Shown here in pieces: positions 1 through 11,074 of a DNA stretch of 64,000 bases. This DNA is from Parus major (lineage: Eukaryota; Chordata; Aves; Passeriformes; Paridae), in assembly GCF_001522545.3 (NCBI RefSeq), contig NC_031799.1:45095326-45159325 (forward strand). The letters run 5' to 3'. Below the pieces are notes generated by a model. That model was not told the DNA's origin and did no database searches. It saw only the letters and a list, made by a program, of their open reading frames with translations. Each line of letters starts with the position of its first letter. Within the stretch, counting starts at the first letter, position 1. The position numbers were made by a program, and so were the translations under genes.

Positions 1-834
1 AAGTAATTTTCTTAGTTATTGGTTTTAAACCACGACAGAAGCTTTTCCAGAACAGTAGAATTCCAGAGATGGAACCTATATTTGGGAAACAAAAAACAGG
101 GTTTAATGGTTTCTACTCTTTCTTTCACTCTCTATAAAAGTTCCTCTGAACACCTGGCTTTCAGTCCAGCATCTAAATCATGAAAAAAAGGGAACCATTC
201 CAAACTGATTAGGTTTTTTTCCCTGATTGAAGAGAAACAAGTGTTATGTTCTGTTGCACATTAGCTGTAATAAGTTTCACTTAAAAAGAAATGCTAATGC
301 AATAGAAGTGAAGAGTAGATATCCTGATAGGATTATTTTTTTTCAGGATATAACCTGATTAGAAGTCTGTATGAGAAGCAGAGGGACTCACATGCCTTCA
401 CTTTGGGAAGATAAACTGTTTTGCACAGGGTAGTCAGCATCCTAGGTTCCAGTTAAAAAGGAGGTAACACCATTTCTGTGGAGCTTAGATTTGGAGCTTC
501 AGTTTACTGCAGTTCCTTGTTTTTTTGGGTATTCTGGCAGGGCAGCAGAATAGCATACCTTTGGTCTGAGGACAACTTTGTGTTAAGAGGTAAAAGCAAG
601 AAATCCTGGGCCTGTTTGTACACAGATTGACTTTGTCACGACTTTGGCATGCACCCTTTGAGCCTGTTACTAATGGGTTTGAAATGCATGGGTTTGCATC
701 ACTGAGCTAACAGCAGCATTAGTTGTTCACCCACTCTTTTATAACTGACAATAGAAAATCTTTCCAGTCATAGCAGAGTCTAAAGGACTGAGATACCACA
801 GACCATTTCCTGTTGGACTGTGAAGGTCTGCAAA
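1..834. other. Unannotated AT-rich sequence
   Basis: I see no convincing exon, RNA gene or recognisable repeat here. Open frames are short on both strands. The right end meets the CR1 fragment that starts near 835. Confidence 0.5.
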
Positions 835-1385
835 GTTGGAGACTTCACAACCTGTCCGGGCAGCCCGTTCTACTCTTTGATCACCCTTGCAATGAATTTA
901 TTTTTTCTTGTGCTTTCATGAAATTTCTCATGTTTCAGCTTGTGCCCATTACCTCCGATTCTGTCACAGGGTAACAGCAAGGATTTTCTGACTCACTCTT
1001 CATCATTCCCTTCACTCAACTATTTACACACATTGGTACTGCTCTTCTGAGCCTTCATTTCTCTGGGTTGAAGAGCTGCGGGTATCTCACCCTCTTCTTT
1101 TACAAAAGATGCTCCAGTGCCTTCACTGGACTTTTTTCAGAAAGTCTGTGTCTCTGTTGTACTAGAGAACATGGAACTGAACCCCCACATTCCAGCCATG
1201 GCTTCAAGGCTGCTGAGGGAAAGAAGGGAGGGGTTACATCCCCTGCCCTGCTGACAGTTCTGTTCCTTGCAGGCCAGGCTGCTGGTGGCCTGAGGGTGCA
1301 TGACTGGCTCATGGTCAGCTTGCCATCCACCAGCACCCCCAGGTCCTTCTCTGCAGCGGTGCTGTCCAGCAGCTCCCACCATTCA
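835..1385 (-). mobile_element. CR1 LINE fragment, 3' part of the reverse-transcriptase ORF
   Basis: On the plus strand this reads as the reverse complement of the end of a CR1 (chicken repeat 1) retrotransposon. Characteristic blocks include TTTCAGCTTGTGCCCATTAC near 935, GATGCTCCAGTGCC near 1108 and the stretch reading CTGGCTCATGGTCAGCTTG near 1303. The last encodes, on the minus strand, part of the conserved region upstream of the CR1 reverse-transcriptase C-terminus. The copy has lost the CR1 3' tail at its left side, and its reading frame is broken by stops and indels. The short open frames of about 80 to 108 codons over this interval (1068-1394) are remnants or shadows of the element. 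It is a dead, old insertion. Family assignment is firm; the subfamily is not determined. Confidence 0.85.
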
Positions 1386-2314
1386 CATCCCTGATTCCTT
1401 CTTTCTTCTCAAATGTCAGACTCATTGAAGCAACCGCCCTTCTTCATTCCACAGTCATGCAAATGATGGAGTTATTATCAATAATCTTCAGAATATTCCT
1501 GGACTTTGTTTATAGTTAGAATAAGTCACCATACTTTATGTGTGGTGATACTGATGGGATCAGTATCAGTACTCTTCAAAAGAAAGAAAATAAAATGATG
1601 GGTTGGATACTGCTATTTGTATTTGTGTCACTATTAAAAAACTAGCAACTTCTATGGATCAAAAAGTGAAAATATATTATCCCAGAAAGACAAAGCCCAT
1701 ACTGATACTTTCTTGAATTTTTGTTATTTCCTATATTTCCTCTTTTAGACAGAAACGGATAAAAAATACATTGTCTTAGTTATTAACCACCTCTCACATT
1801 ACATAGAATAACTATTCCATTTTTAGTCACAATTGTTTTGCATTTCAAAGGCCTTTTTTGAAGAAAATTAGAAAACAAATTCTCTGAATCTCTTATCCTT
1901 TCTTATTTCAAAGTGATTTTCTGCATGACAAGGTCACACCCACAGTGCTGTATCAAGCTCCTAATTATGGCCCTGATTTAATTCATCTACAGAGGAACAG
2001 GGAAATCTGTCATGAATAATTTCAGAGCCTTGGAGTTAGACAGACTCCAACAATGCTGTTATAGATGTTCAGTTCCTTGAGCATCTCATCAAGTGCCAGG
2101 TGATATCTGCTATAATATGTAATGCATTACTAGTTGTGCGATTGTGGACCAAAAAATTGTCTCTCTGCTCCTGAGACCTGCCGATCAAAATTGTAAGGAC
2201 ACACCAGTATGGACTTGTCCACCTTTGTACATTTGAGGGAGCAACTTAACTTATACAAGGGCCGTGCTGGTTTACTGTATTTGTCTGTGGGTTCTGGCAG
2301 AGATGGTAAATTGA
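1386..2314. other. Unannotated AT-rich sequence
   Basis: No convincing exon, RNA gene or repeat family was recognised. The segment lies between a CR1 fragment and a trinucleotide repeat. Confidence 0.5.
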
Positions 2315-2434
2315 ATTAATAATAGTAGTAATAGTAATGATAGTAATGATAGCAATGATAGTAATGATAGTAATAATCATAATAATGGTAATAGTAATAA
2401 TAATAGTAACAGTAATAGTAATAATAGTAATAAG
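2315..2434. repeat. Trinucleotide-rich microsatellite (TAA/TAG/TGA units)
   Basis: About 120 bases are built from ATA, GTA and ATG triplets in a loose (AATAGT)n pattern with interruptions. A minus-strand open frame across it, rich in Ile and Thr, exists only because the triplet repeat keeps that frame free of stops. It is not a gene. Confidence 0.9.
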
Positions 2435-4872
2435 AGAACAGCATTGTTTTGTTTTCCACCTTGAATGCAGTTTTGTGTGAAACATGTTCTTACATAGTTA
2501 TCCTGCTTATATTTACCCATCTGAGCCTGCATATGAAGTTTAGGCCTCAGGTTCCCTTGTTGCTCTAGTAACCACTTTTATCAACCCAGAATATGCACTG
2601 AGAGGACTTCCTACTCTGATTCGAGATTGGTTGCAGGAGGATAACTAGTGTGAAGATGCAGATATTGTTTTCATCAACTGTCTTCAAGTTTGTTCAACTG
2701 TCTTCTTTGGTCTTTCTCTTAGCAAGCTGAAATTTCTACCCTGCTTATATACAACCCAATCTTATGCTCCTCTACTTCTTTACATACAGCATGATCTAGA
2801 CAGAGACTCAAGAAATATATGTAAGAAATATATGTGGAAGCCTGTACTTCATCGAGATTATTAACATATGATACATTTTAATATTTAAATAACACTGAAA
2901 GAGGCAAAAGTTTATTTTTATCCATAGCATCCTTCAATGTTCTGGCCATACAATTTCTTTTAGTTCTTCTTGGCTCTTCAGAGACAGAAAGAGGACCATT
3001 CTGTCTCCACCAGACCATGTCCTCCAGCCGTCTCATATTTTCTCCATGTCAATTGTATATTTCTCCACCTGCAAAGATAACACGGTGGAGTTATCCTTTC
3101 TTACTATCTACTGGCTGTAGATAGTAAGACTTAATGCTTGCCTGGGCCTTTGGTCTTCATCCCACATTGGGGTGTTTCAGCCCTAAGAGTGATTACACCT
3201 CATAACCAACCTGAAGTGTTACACTTTGGCCTCCTCCCAGCTCCTCTGTAAGAGGCTGAAAGTTCACAATATAAGAGGAATCTTAAATGCACTGTTCTTC
3301 CCTCTGGCATAAAAACTATTCATAATTACTGCCATTTCTTAAGTTAACTGCAATAATATTCTGATGGGAAGTGTTCTTTCATCTGGCATTAGCCAAAGGA
3401 AATGACTTTTCATCTACATTAATTTACGTGTACATTAAACTCATGACAAAGCAGATTGTGAAAATAAAGCACCATCATCATACCCCTGCTTCCACTGCAT
3501 GTGCATTTCTTTCTTGTCCTTCAGTTTGACTAGCAGGTCTTGACTCATCCATAGTGGTCTCTTCCCTTCTTCTCCTGGTTTCTTTTATATGGAGACCAAG
3601 GATGTAATTGCTTCCAGCTTTACCAAAATGGAAGCAGCTTAAAAATTTGAAAGGAAAGGCTGTTCGTGCAAGCTGTGACACAAAGCACTTTCCCAAAATG
3701 TATGTTGTTTTTATAGTTTGTTAGAGCCACTCAGCACAGACATTAAGTTTAAATTGCCTAATCTGCTTTTTTCCTTTGTTAGTCATCCTTAGAGAAACAG
3801 CCTTGGGTGTTGGTGCTGTCCTCTTAACACTTAGACTGATAATCAGTGGTCAGTCAGCTACTGTTCAGAATGTACATACAACCAGCATTGTGAAAGACAA
3901 AGTATGTGCAAGGATGTGCCATGTGAACATGTCGTGACATCCAGAATGCAAAGTAAATAAAGGGGCACCAGAATATAGCACATCTGTCCATCTGTCTGTC
4001 TGTGTCTAAATTTCTAAGGCAATCAAAGAGCAACTGCTGATTGGAAATTAGATTTGTAGGTCAAGAAAGAAACCTCCTTTAAGATCTGACTAAATTATTT
4101 TCTGTCAGTTGAATTAGATGAAACTCTTAAACCAAATCAATGGATGCTGAAGAGAGACAGCAGCATTTGAAGAGGCCGGAGGCCATAGTAAGTGTTGCGA
4201 GTGTCTCAGATAATAATGAAAATAATCAAAGGCTTCTCAGCTAGAATAACTTTCTCCTTCGGGAAAAAACACTACTGACAGAACTAATGGGCTTTAGAAA
4301 AGCAAATAGAAGCCGGGACAGTGTATTTAAAGCAACTGTTGGTGAAAAACAATATAATTAGAACTCTGTGTTTGCTTTACAGTCACAAATTGTTGCAATT
4401 TGCTTTGCTCTCTGGTTTCCAAGGAGGTAAAAGGAAGAGGAACAGGAATAAATTTCCCTCTGGGCCTTGGTACTTTAGTCAAGCCAGTCTTGATCATACT
4501 TGCTCATTATAGAGAAGCATCTCACCCATGGACATTAGAAGGATGACACCAGTTCTTTATTTATAAAGAAGATATTTGGATTTATTATCATATCATATTA
4601 AGTCCTTCCTTCCTGCCTGCCTTCTTGCCTCACTTCTCCATATTTTGTCCTTTATTTCCCCTGTATTTTCTTATGCCTCATCCCCAACCAGCACAAATGC
4701 TCATATGGATATAAATGCAGCCAGCTATTTCAACTCAATAACCCAATTAATTCTCTTTGATAAAAATTAGCTCATACATCAGCATCTTTCCTAATATGAA
4801 GAGTTGCCAGTGGACCCCTGTGCACTATCTCTCCTTCTCTCCTCAGAAAGATCCCACCTCCTTGTGTCAGAG
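2435..4872. other. Unannotated sequence
   Basis: No gene or repeat family was recognised. A short CTGT run lies near 3985-4005 and a short CCTT/CCTG run near 4605-4632. A segment at 4109-4187 has good-looking acceptor and donor signals, but every frame through it contains a stop, so it is not called. Confidence 0.45.
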
Positions 4873-5290
4873 TGTATTTGGTCTGGCTGAGGTGGAGTTC
4901 ATTTTCCCACAGCAGCCCTCCCGGTGCTGTGCTTTGCTTTAGGAGCTGAAAAGGTGTTGACAACACAGCATTGCCTTGGCTGCTGCTGAGCAGTGCTGGC
5001 ACAGCACCAGCCTCTCTCTCCAGCACTCCACCCCACAGAGGCCAAAGGCTGGGGGTGGGCAGGATCCTGGGAGGGCATGTAGCTGGGACAGCCAACCCCA
5101 ACTGAACAAAGGGGTATTCCACATCATAGGATGTCTGTCCAGGTACAAAACCTAAGGGGAAGGAGAAGGAAGGCGTGGCCTTCGTTGCTTGTGCTGTTTA
5201 CCTTCAGGACCATCTGCTGTGTTGAAGCCCTGCTTCCCAGGAAGTGGCCAGACGTTGCTTGCTGGTGGGAAGTAGAAAATAAAATCCTTT
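4873..5290 (+). mobile_element. Endogenous retrovirus LTR, family B, truncated at 3' side
   Basis: The start TGTATTTGGTCTGGCTGAGG resembles the first bases of a widespread avian ERV LTR. It is followed in order by the same blocks known from that family: a GTGTTGACAACACAG block near 4953, CTGCTGAGCAGTGCTGGCAC near 4983, the segment CAACTGAACAAAGGGGTATT near 5099, and a GAAGCCCTGCTTCCCAGGAA block near 5225. The U3 and R-like parts are therefore present. The usual terminal part ending in ACCACGACA is missing, and the element dissolves into a T/G-rich tract after about 5290. Two related copies lie in this window at 10628-11074 and 37355-37739, both on the minus strand. Open frames here, including the 116-codon frame at 4772-5122, are LTR shadows. 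Confidence 0.75.
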
Positions 5291-5381
5291 GTGTTTTTTT
5301 TTTTGTTATGTTCTGGTTTGAGTTTTGTCTTTTTTTTGTTTTTGTTTTGTTTTTGGTTTTTTTTGTTTGTTTGTTTGTTTG
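5291..5381. repeat. T-rich / (TTTG)n low-complexity tract
   Basis: This is a run of poly-T segments and TTTG units ending in a clean (GTTT)n stretch near 5362-5380. It lies directly after the recognisable part of the family-B LTR. It may have grown from a T-rich segment of that LTR. Confidence 0.9.
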
Positions 5382-8300
5382 CATTCCCAAAACAGTTGCT
5401 TTAGCATTATTTGTGCTTTTACAGTGCTGTGTTCTTTACTGGTATGTAGCATGTACACCACACAAAGTGAATACTCCTGCAGCCTGGGAGGAGGTTGCCT
5501 ACAAAAGCCTGATCCTGATGTTGTTTTGTTATCAGCAGAATTAACACAGAGGATTTTTTTCCCCTGTGGGCTCTGGGAAATGTCTCTGAAAATGAAAGTA
5601 TTTGTTCCTTATGGCAGGAATCAGCCCCAGACAAAATGCGAGCGAAGTCTCTTCCTTATGCAAAGCCTATAATAGAATGTTTGTAAATATCCAGCTTTAC
5701 ATTCGCCAAAAGGTGTCCTTTCAAATAGGCATCCAGTGAGAAGCTGTTAAGGCATGATCAGAATCAGGACAAAAGGTCACAGGGAGACAAGAGTAGCCAA
5801 TGGAAGCCTTATGTCTTTGGGAAAGGCTGTAAAATATGCTGTTATTTTTACAAAACACAGGAAAAAAGAAAGAGGTTACACTCCTAAAAATGACAGAAGC
5901 ACAGTCATGTGTGGTGATTGACTAAGTATTTATGAAGTAATGAATTAATCCGTCACTAAAATAAAAACAAAACTTGAAACAAGAAAGCTTAATGTTTCAG
6001 CATGGTCTTGAGGATACAAACTGATAAAAGTATTAAAATAATAAATAAAATCAATGTTGCAAGACCCCAGACTCCAGGCTACTCTTGCCCCCAGAACAGT
6101 TTATCCACAGGGAATGTATTTAACCTTTCACAAGAAAAAGGATTTCATTCATGAAAGAAGCCAAAACCAGAAAAGATTAAATTGGAAGCTTATCTCCCCA
6201 GGCAGCATTTTAACCAAAAGACACCAAGAACATTAAATTAATTGATTCAACTTCTCTCTGATTTTTGCCCCAAGGTGACAGATTTTACTAACAAATACAC
6301 AAGAAATTTGAAGTATTGGGTTATTCTTTGTGTATTTCAGAATTTTCCAGCTGTATTACAACCGCACAACACAGACAAGTTCCAATTTTCTGCATGCTTT
6401 TGGAGTAGAAAAGGCCTGTAATGAATCCTTCATAAAAAAAAAACATGATAGAAAGGAAAGAAGCAGCTTCTGATGGTAAGCAGCCTACACAAAGGGACAG
6501 CTCTCCTCGAGGTTCTTAGTTTAATTTTTCTATACAAATTCTTGTACTCTGCTCTCAGAGCTGACTACAATACAGGCACAAGCACATTGTGACTCCTTTC
6601 ACTGTAAAATAGACAGGTATGTCTGTCATGGCAATTGTGCTTTGAAAGACACGAGCTCAGTGTACTGCATCTAATTGCAGTTTCTCAGGAGCATGTACCT
6701 TCAACCTCACCATGCAAGTACAGGAAAATGGGCATAATTTATTAGTATGTGACATGTGGATTGAAGGTCAGGTTTATTCTCTGACAGCATGTCTGTCCCA
6801 GCCCCATATCAGGGATAGATATTCCTCATGGAATAGAATCACAATGGGCTGGAAACCCAAACTGATCAAAACTAAAGGATTTTCTTTCAATTTGCTTGTG
6901 TGCTGTTGGAAAAGTGCCTAATAATTGGTGGATTTGGTTCTGCAAAAGAGTTATTTAAAAAAATTAAAACACATAAGGCTTTGTTTAAACACATTTGATA
7001 TGTTGTCTATGCCTCCCCGCTTTTTTGTTTTTAAAGATGAGATGCATGTCTTTTGTCATGAGCATGAAGAAACATCAAAGCAAAACAATACATGTAGTAA
7101 ACAACAAACTTACAGCAATTAGGAATTAGTCAGATAATACACAAAATTAATAACACATGTGACATTAGATCAAGCACTAAAATACTGTACCATCATTCCA
7201 GAGTCTGCAATAGATGATGAACCTCAAATCAGTGATGAATTGGATAATCGTCACCTTTCAAGATCACCAGGTTCCTACTTCCCTGTCATAAGGGGTTTGA
7301 AGTCTGTAAATCTGTTAAATAACACTAACCAGGGAAAAGGTAATTTAATAATCAGCCTTTAACTTGTGGTTCAGTTTTCTTTACTGAGAGGGGAAAAGAT
7401 TCTGCCACATTTCTTGTAAACCCCTTCTGATAAGATTAATGTTTCCTCCTTGGTATCTCAGCCTCTGAGAGATTAAAATGCAAAGAATTATATCAGTGGT
7501 TACATACATTTTCTTCCTTGAGAGAGGTGACACTGTGGCTGGCTTGGAGCCGCAAGCAAGACAATGGAGGTGGAACAAGCAGAGTTAAAGGCAAGTATAG
7601 GCAAATGCATGACAAGGTTCTTCTATCTATAGATTGTGCTACTTCAGGAAGGCCAGAAATGACATAGAAGTATGGTTTTGTATAGTGCTTTGTAATTGCT
7701 GAGGGCATATGGTCCTAAATAGGAACACATCAACAACAAAATATGATAATTTGCAATAATTTCTTCCCTTGCTCAGCTGCTAAAACATCTGTGTCAGATA
7801 AATGATTTTTTCTGCCTGTGGATGCTAGAAAGTAGTCAACAAGAAAAAAAGGTTTTTACCTTAATACATGCTTTCTTTGTCAGTAGGTAAACTGAGTAGA
7901 TCAGTGTACATAAATCTGCATCATTTCACCAACATAAAAGAGATTTCTGAGTGGTTTCAATGAGCTGAGAAATTGGCCTATGCACCCACGTGAGGAATCC
8001 AAAGATGTGGGGGCTAGGAGAACCTGTTCAGCTGTGAGAAGATGCTGTGGGTAGTTGGAATTGCTGTTGAAATGGCAAAAAGAGTGTCTGCAGTCATACA
8101 AGAAGGGAAAATTTTTTCTAACAGCTCCAGTATCACCTAATTTTGGTGTTTACAGAGTTACTTCGTATTATTTCATTTTCTTATATATTCATATTAGCTC
8201 AACTGTATGCTGTTTCATATTAGCCCAAATGAGGTACTCAACACTTCATTGTTTGTGTATTTTCTTTAATCTTGTAGATTGGATAAGATAAATGGCTATT

Positions 8301-9009
8301 TTAAGCCTCATTACTGAAGCTCAGGTTAAACCTGATTTTTTCCTCATATTGGAATGTGTTAACAGGTTGAGCAGTTGTGACACAGCTCACACAGGGGATG
8401 CACAAGGCCACTATACCAAAGATGTGTGTCTGGATCTGAGTTTACCATGACAGTTTCCCACAAAGAGAACAGTGTGTCACACCTGTGTTGCTCTCTGCAA
8501 TACTGTGAAACAGAAAAGACATGGAGTGGTGGAAACATCTGTCTAAAGCAGTGCTGCTACACCTGAATGGGAGGGACCCCTGAATTCAGTGCAGTATTCT
8601 GGCTCACTCTTTGAGATAGATCTGTGATGAGAAAAGGCAATATATTTGTCTAAATTAATAAAACTGGCAGGAAAGTAGGAACTGAAGGTGTCCTGTGGAA
8701 ATAGAGAACCTAATGCCTAAAGCACCAGGCAGCAATCCAGAGGACATAAATGTTTTAATTTTTATTTGAATGGATGTGTAGCCAAGGTCATGAGGTTATC
8801 TTTTCATCTTGCTTGTCAGTGGTGATGTTTCTGCACCTCCTGAGAGTACATAGACGGTAAATTCCACAGTAGTGTAACAGCTGATGCATCCAGACTGCTG
8901 AGCCCATAACTTTTAACACTGTGTTAGAGCTGTGGTGCTCACCTACTGCTCCCTGTGAATTCCTTTGAGAGTTAAGGAAACTGTTTTTCTTTTCTTACCA
9001 GAAAGAACT
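5382..9009. other. Unannotated sequence
   Basis: No gene or repeat family was identified. A 58-base segment at 6559-6616 has an excellent pyrimidine-rich acceptor, a CAG|GTATGT donor and one open frame. A segment this short is open by chance so often that it is not called as an exon. Confidence 0.4.
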
Positions 9010-9332
9010 TTGTACCAAGATGAGTGTTTATCTGTTTTCCTGGGCAGCAAATGATAGGATCAGAGGAAAATACCTCAAGTTGCACAAGGGGAAGTTTAGA
9101 TCAGATATTCAGAAATATTTCATCACTGACAGGGTTGTCAAGCATTGGAATAGGTTGCCCAGGGGAGTATTTGAGTTGCCATCCCTGGAGGGATTTAAAA
9201 ACTGTAGAGATATGACACTAAGGGACATGGCTTTGTCATAGACATGGCACTGTTGGGTTAACAGTTTGATTGGATGATCCTGGAAATCTTTTCTGACTTA
9301 AATGATTTTGTGATTCTGTGATTCTATGATGA
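9010..9332 (+). mobile_element. CR1 LINE 3' end with octamer tail
   Basis: The open frame beginning at 9020 encodes a degraded CR1 reverse-transcriptase C-terminus. It includes the recognisable order VVKHWNRLPRGVFELPSLEG, which matches the usual end of jockey/CR1-type polymerases. It stops at 9239. The 3' untranslated part follows, with the phrase TTGGATGATCCTGG near 9270. The element ends in the diagnostic CR1 tail of imperfect 8-base units (ATTTTGTG, ATTCTGTG, ATTCTATG) at 9305-9332. It is 5'-truncated, as CR1 copies normally are. The intact 3' tail makes the orientation certain. Confidence 0.92.
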
Positions 9333-9840
9333 CTCATTTGCCACTATCTCAGACTGCTGGCATTTTTTCAAGTGCATGTCTGCCTCCAAAAGTCTCCTCT
9401 TTTATAGACAAGGGCTGGAACTGAATCTCAGGGCATAACCTAAGGAAGCAGCTTTTTTCATGCAGACATGAAGTACAGCTTTAAAAGTGGGTATCTGAAC
9501 TAAATTTAGTGTTTGAGCTGATGGCATTTTCAGACTGACTATATTTCTTCTTGTTTCTAATGCACTGAATTCTAGGGAAAATCTGAGAAGAAGAGGGTAC
9601 TAAAAGCAGTTGAATAAACCTGACAATTAAGGCAAATTTATAAAAACTTCTTGAGCAGATGTGACAGAAGAGCTTTTTGTACCAAGCCTTTGGAAATGTA
9701 TAATTTCAAATGGCAGAGCTAAAGGGATGAAATAAGAAGCTGGTAAAAGACTGGAAGGCACAGGTCTGTATATGTGCCCAGCTAAGGACTTTGTACCACA
9801 ACACCTTCAGAATGGAACTCATCACCTAACCCCTCTTCAT
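9333..9840. other. Unannotated sequence between two CR1 3' ends
   Basis: No gene was recognised. Part of this stretch could be eroded CR1 body belonging to the small 3' fragment that follows, but the similarity is too weak to claim. Confidence 0.4.
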
Positions 9841-9892
9841 GGTTGGACTCAATGGTCCTAAAGGTCTTTTCTAATCTAAAATAGTCTATGGT
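9841..9892 (+). mobile_element. Short CR1 3' UTR remnant
   Basis: The segment GGTTGGACTCAATGGTCCTA and the following AAGGTCTTTTCTAATCTAAA match the terminal CR1 untranslated region. It ends in a worn TAGTCTATG tail. Only about 50 bases are recognisable. Confidence 0.65.
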
Positions 9893-10627
9893 TTATTTCT
9901 AGTAGCTCACAAGCAACTCTACTCATTTGTCTCTTGATGCAAGTAAGCAATCGAAAGCTTATCCCACTCACTAGGAAAACAGAATAGGTTTTTACTCTCA
10001 GTTATCTGGAATTGACCATGAGAAAAAAAATGAGATGAAGTACTGAATATAGAAAAGTGAGGTCATACATGACTTTATAAATTCAAAACCCCATCCACAG
10101 ATCGCACTGGGTGTAAACTTACAATCCATCATCACTTCCCCATCTACCCCGTTCTCTCCTGTTTGAACAGATTTTTTTCCAAGTAATTTTCAGCTTCTTT
10201 CAAAATAATCTGTGTCTCTGTCTGTGAGCCTGTCTTAGATCTTACTCCTTTTTGCAGTTTTAAAGTCTTGAGCAAGTCTTCACTTCAGCATGTCATGAAA
10301 TTTACAGAATTATTCATCAACACAATGTCTGTGGTCATGGGTAGGCTTCTCAGATACTGTCTGGTAACTTGCTTGAAGGTGGGTAGTAGACCCTGACTCA
10401 TCCTTGCTTTGAAGGCTCTAAACTGGTACTTAAACCATGTTTGCTGGGTTCATGGGGGCTGCCTGCCTTTACATTGAGAGAAAAACTTTTAATTCTGCAC
10501 TGTTTTCATTGCTCTTGCTTTGTCCTGTTAAAAGGAGTTGCTTTGCTACCCCAGACCCTGCACACAGTCTGGCTCTATCATCCACAGCACGTCCTTAGTG
10601 TTGCCTTCAAAACACCTGGTAGCCGGC
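9893..10627. other. Unannotated sequence
   Basis: No exon or repeat family was identified. The right end carries CCGGC at 10623-10627, which appears to be the left target-site copy of the adjoining LTR. Confidence 0.45.
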
Positions 10628-11074
10628 TGTCGTGGTTCTAAGCCCAGCTGGAGATGAAACACGATGCAGCCACCCACTCAACCCCACGTCTCTTCCCACT
10701 TCCCCAGTGCAACGGGCAGAAGAATCAAAATAAAATTTGTATCTTGAGATTAGAGCAGTTTAATAATTGAAAATAAAGTAAGAGACAGTAATAATGGGAA
10801 ATTATAACAATAATTATAAGAAAATGGAAAAACAAGTGGTGCAGAACACAATTGCTTACCACCTGCTGTGCTTCCCCCCAGCTCCATCTGCATATTCCCT
10901 CACTGGCAGAGCATCACACAAGGAAAAAAGTATTTGACTTACAATAAACAAGACTTAGCTTGTTTAAACCCCGAACATCAGTTTGTTGTCAATGCCATTC
11001 TCATTTCAAATCAAAACACAGCACTGTAACAACTACTGAGAAAAGTTGACTCCACCCAAGCTGTAACCAGGACA
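10628..11074 (-). mobile_element. Solo LTR of an avian endogenous retrovirus, family B
   Basis: Read on the minus strand, the element starts near 11074 with TGTCCTGGTTACAGCTTGGG and ends at 10628 with the family's typical AACCACGACA. In between are the GTGTTTTGATTTGAAATGAG block, a CCAGTGAGG block, a long A/T-rich polyadenylation region, and the TTATTAAACTGCTC-like segment near the 3' end. At about 447 bases it is shorter than the usual family length. The U3 part containing the GGGGTATTCC block is missing. The flanks are CCGGC (10623-10627) and CCAGC (11075-11079), a 5-bp target duplication with one transition. No internal retroviral genes adjoin it, so it is a solo LTR. Confidence 0.85.

Noticed and set aside
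2246..2485. 79-codon minus-strand frame rich in Ile and Thr
   Set aside because: It is kept open by the triplet microsatellite and has no other support.
4109..4187. Exon-like segment with acceptor TTTTCTGTCAG and donor ATA|GTAAGTG
   Set aside because: All three frames contain a stop codon before the donor. It could only be a noncoding exon, for which there is no evidence.
5131..5672. Overlapping 137- and 115-codon frames with hydrophobic runs that look like membrane segments
   Set aside because: The hydrophobic part is translation of the T/G-rich simple repeat, and the rest lies in LTR sequence.
6559..6616. Short segment with a strong acceptor and CAG|GTATGT donor, open in one frame
   Set aside because: At 58 bases it is open in some frame more often than not, and it has no phase partner nearby.
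9020..9241. 73-codon open frame as a host gene
   Set aside because: It encodes the degraded C-terminal end of a CR1 reverse transcriptase and is followed by the CR1 tail.
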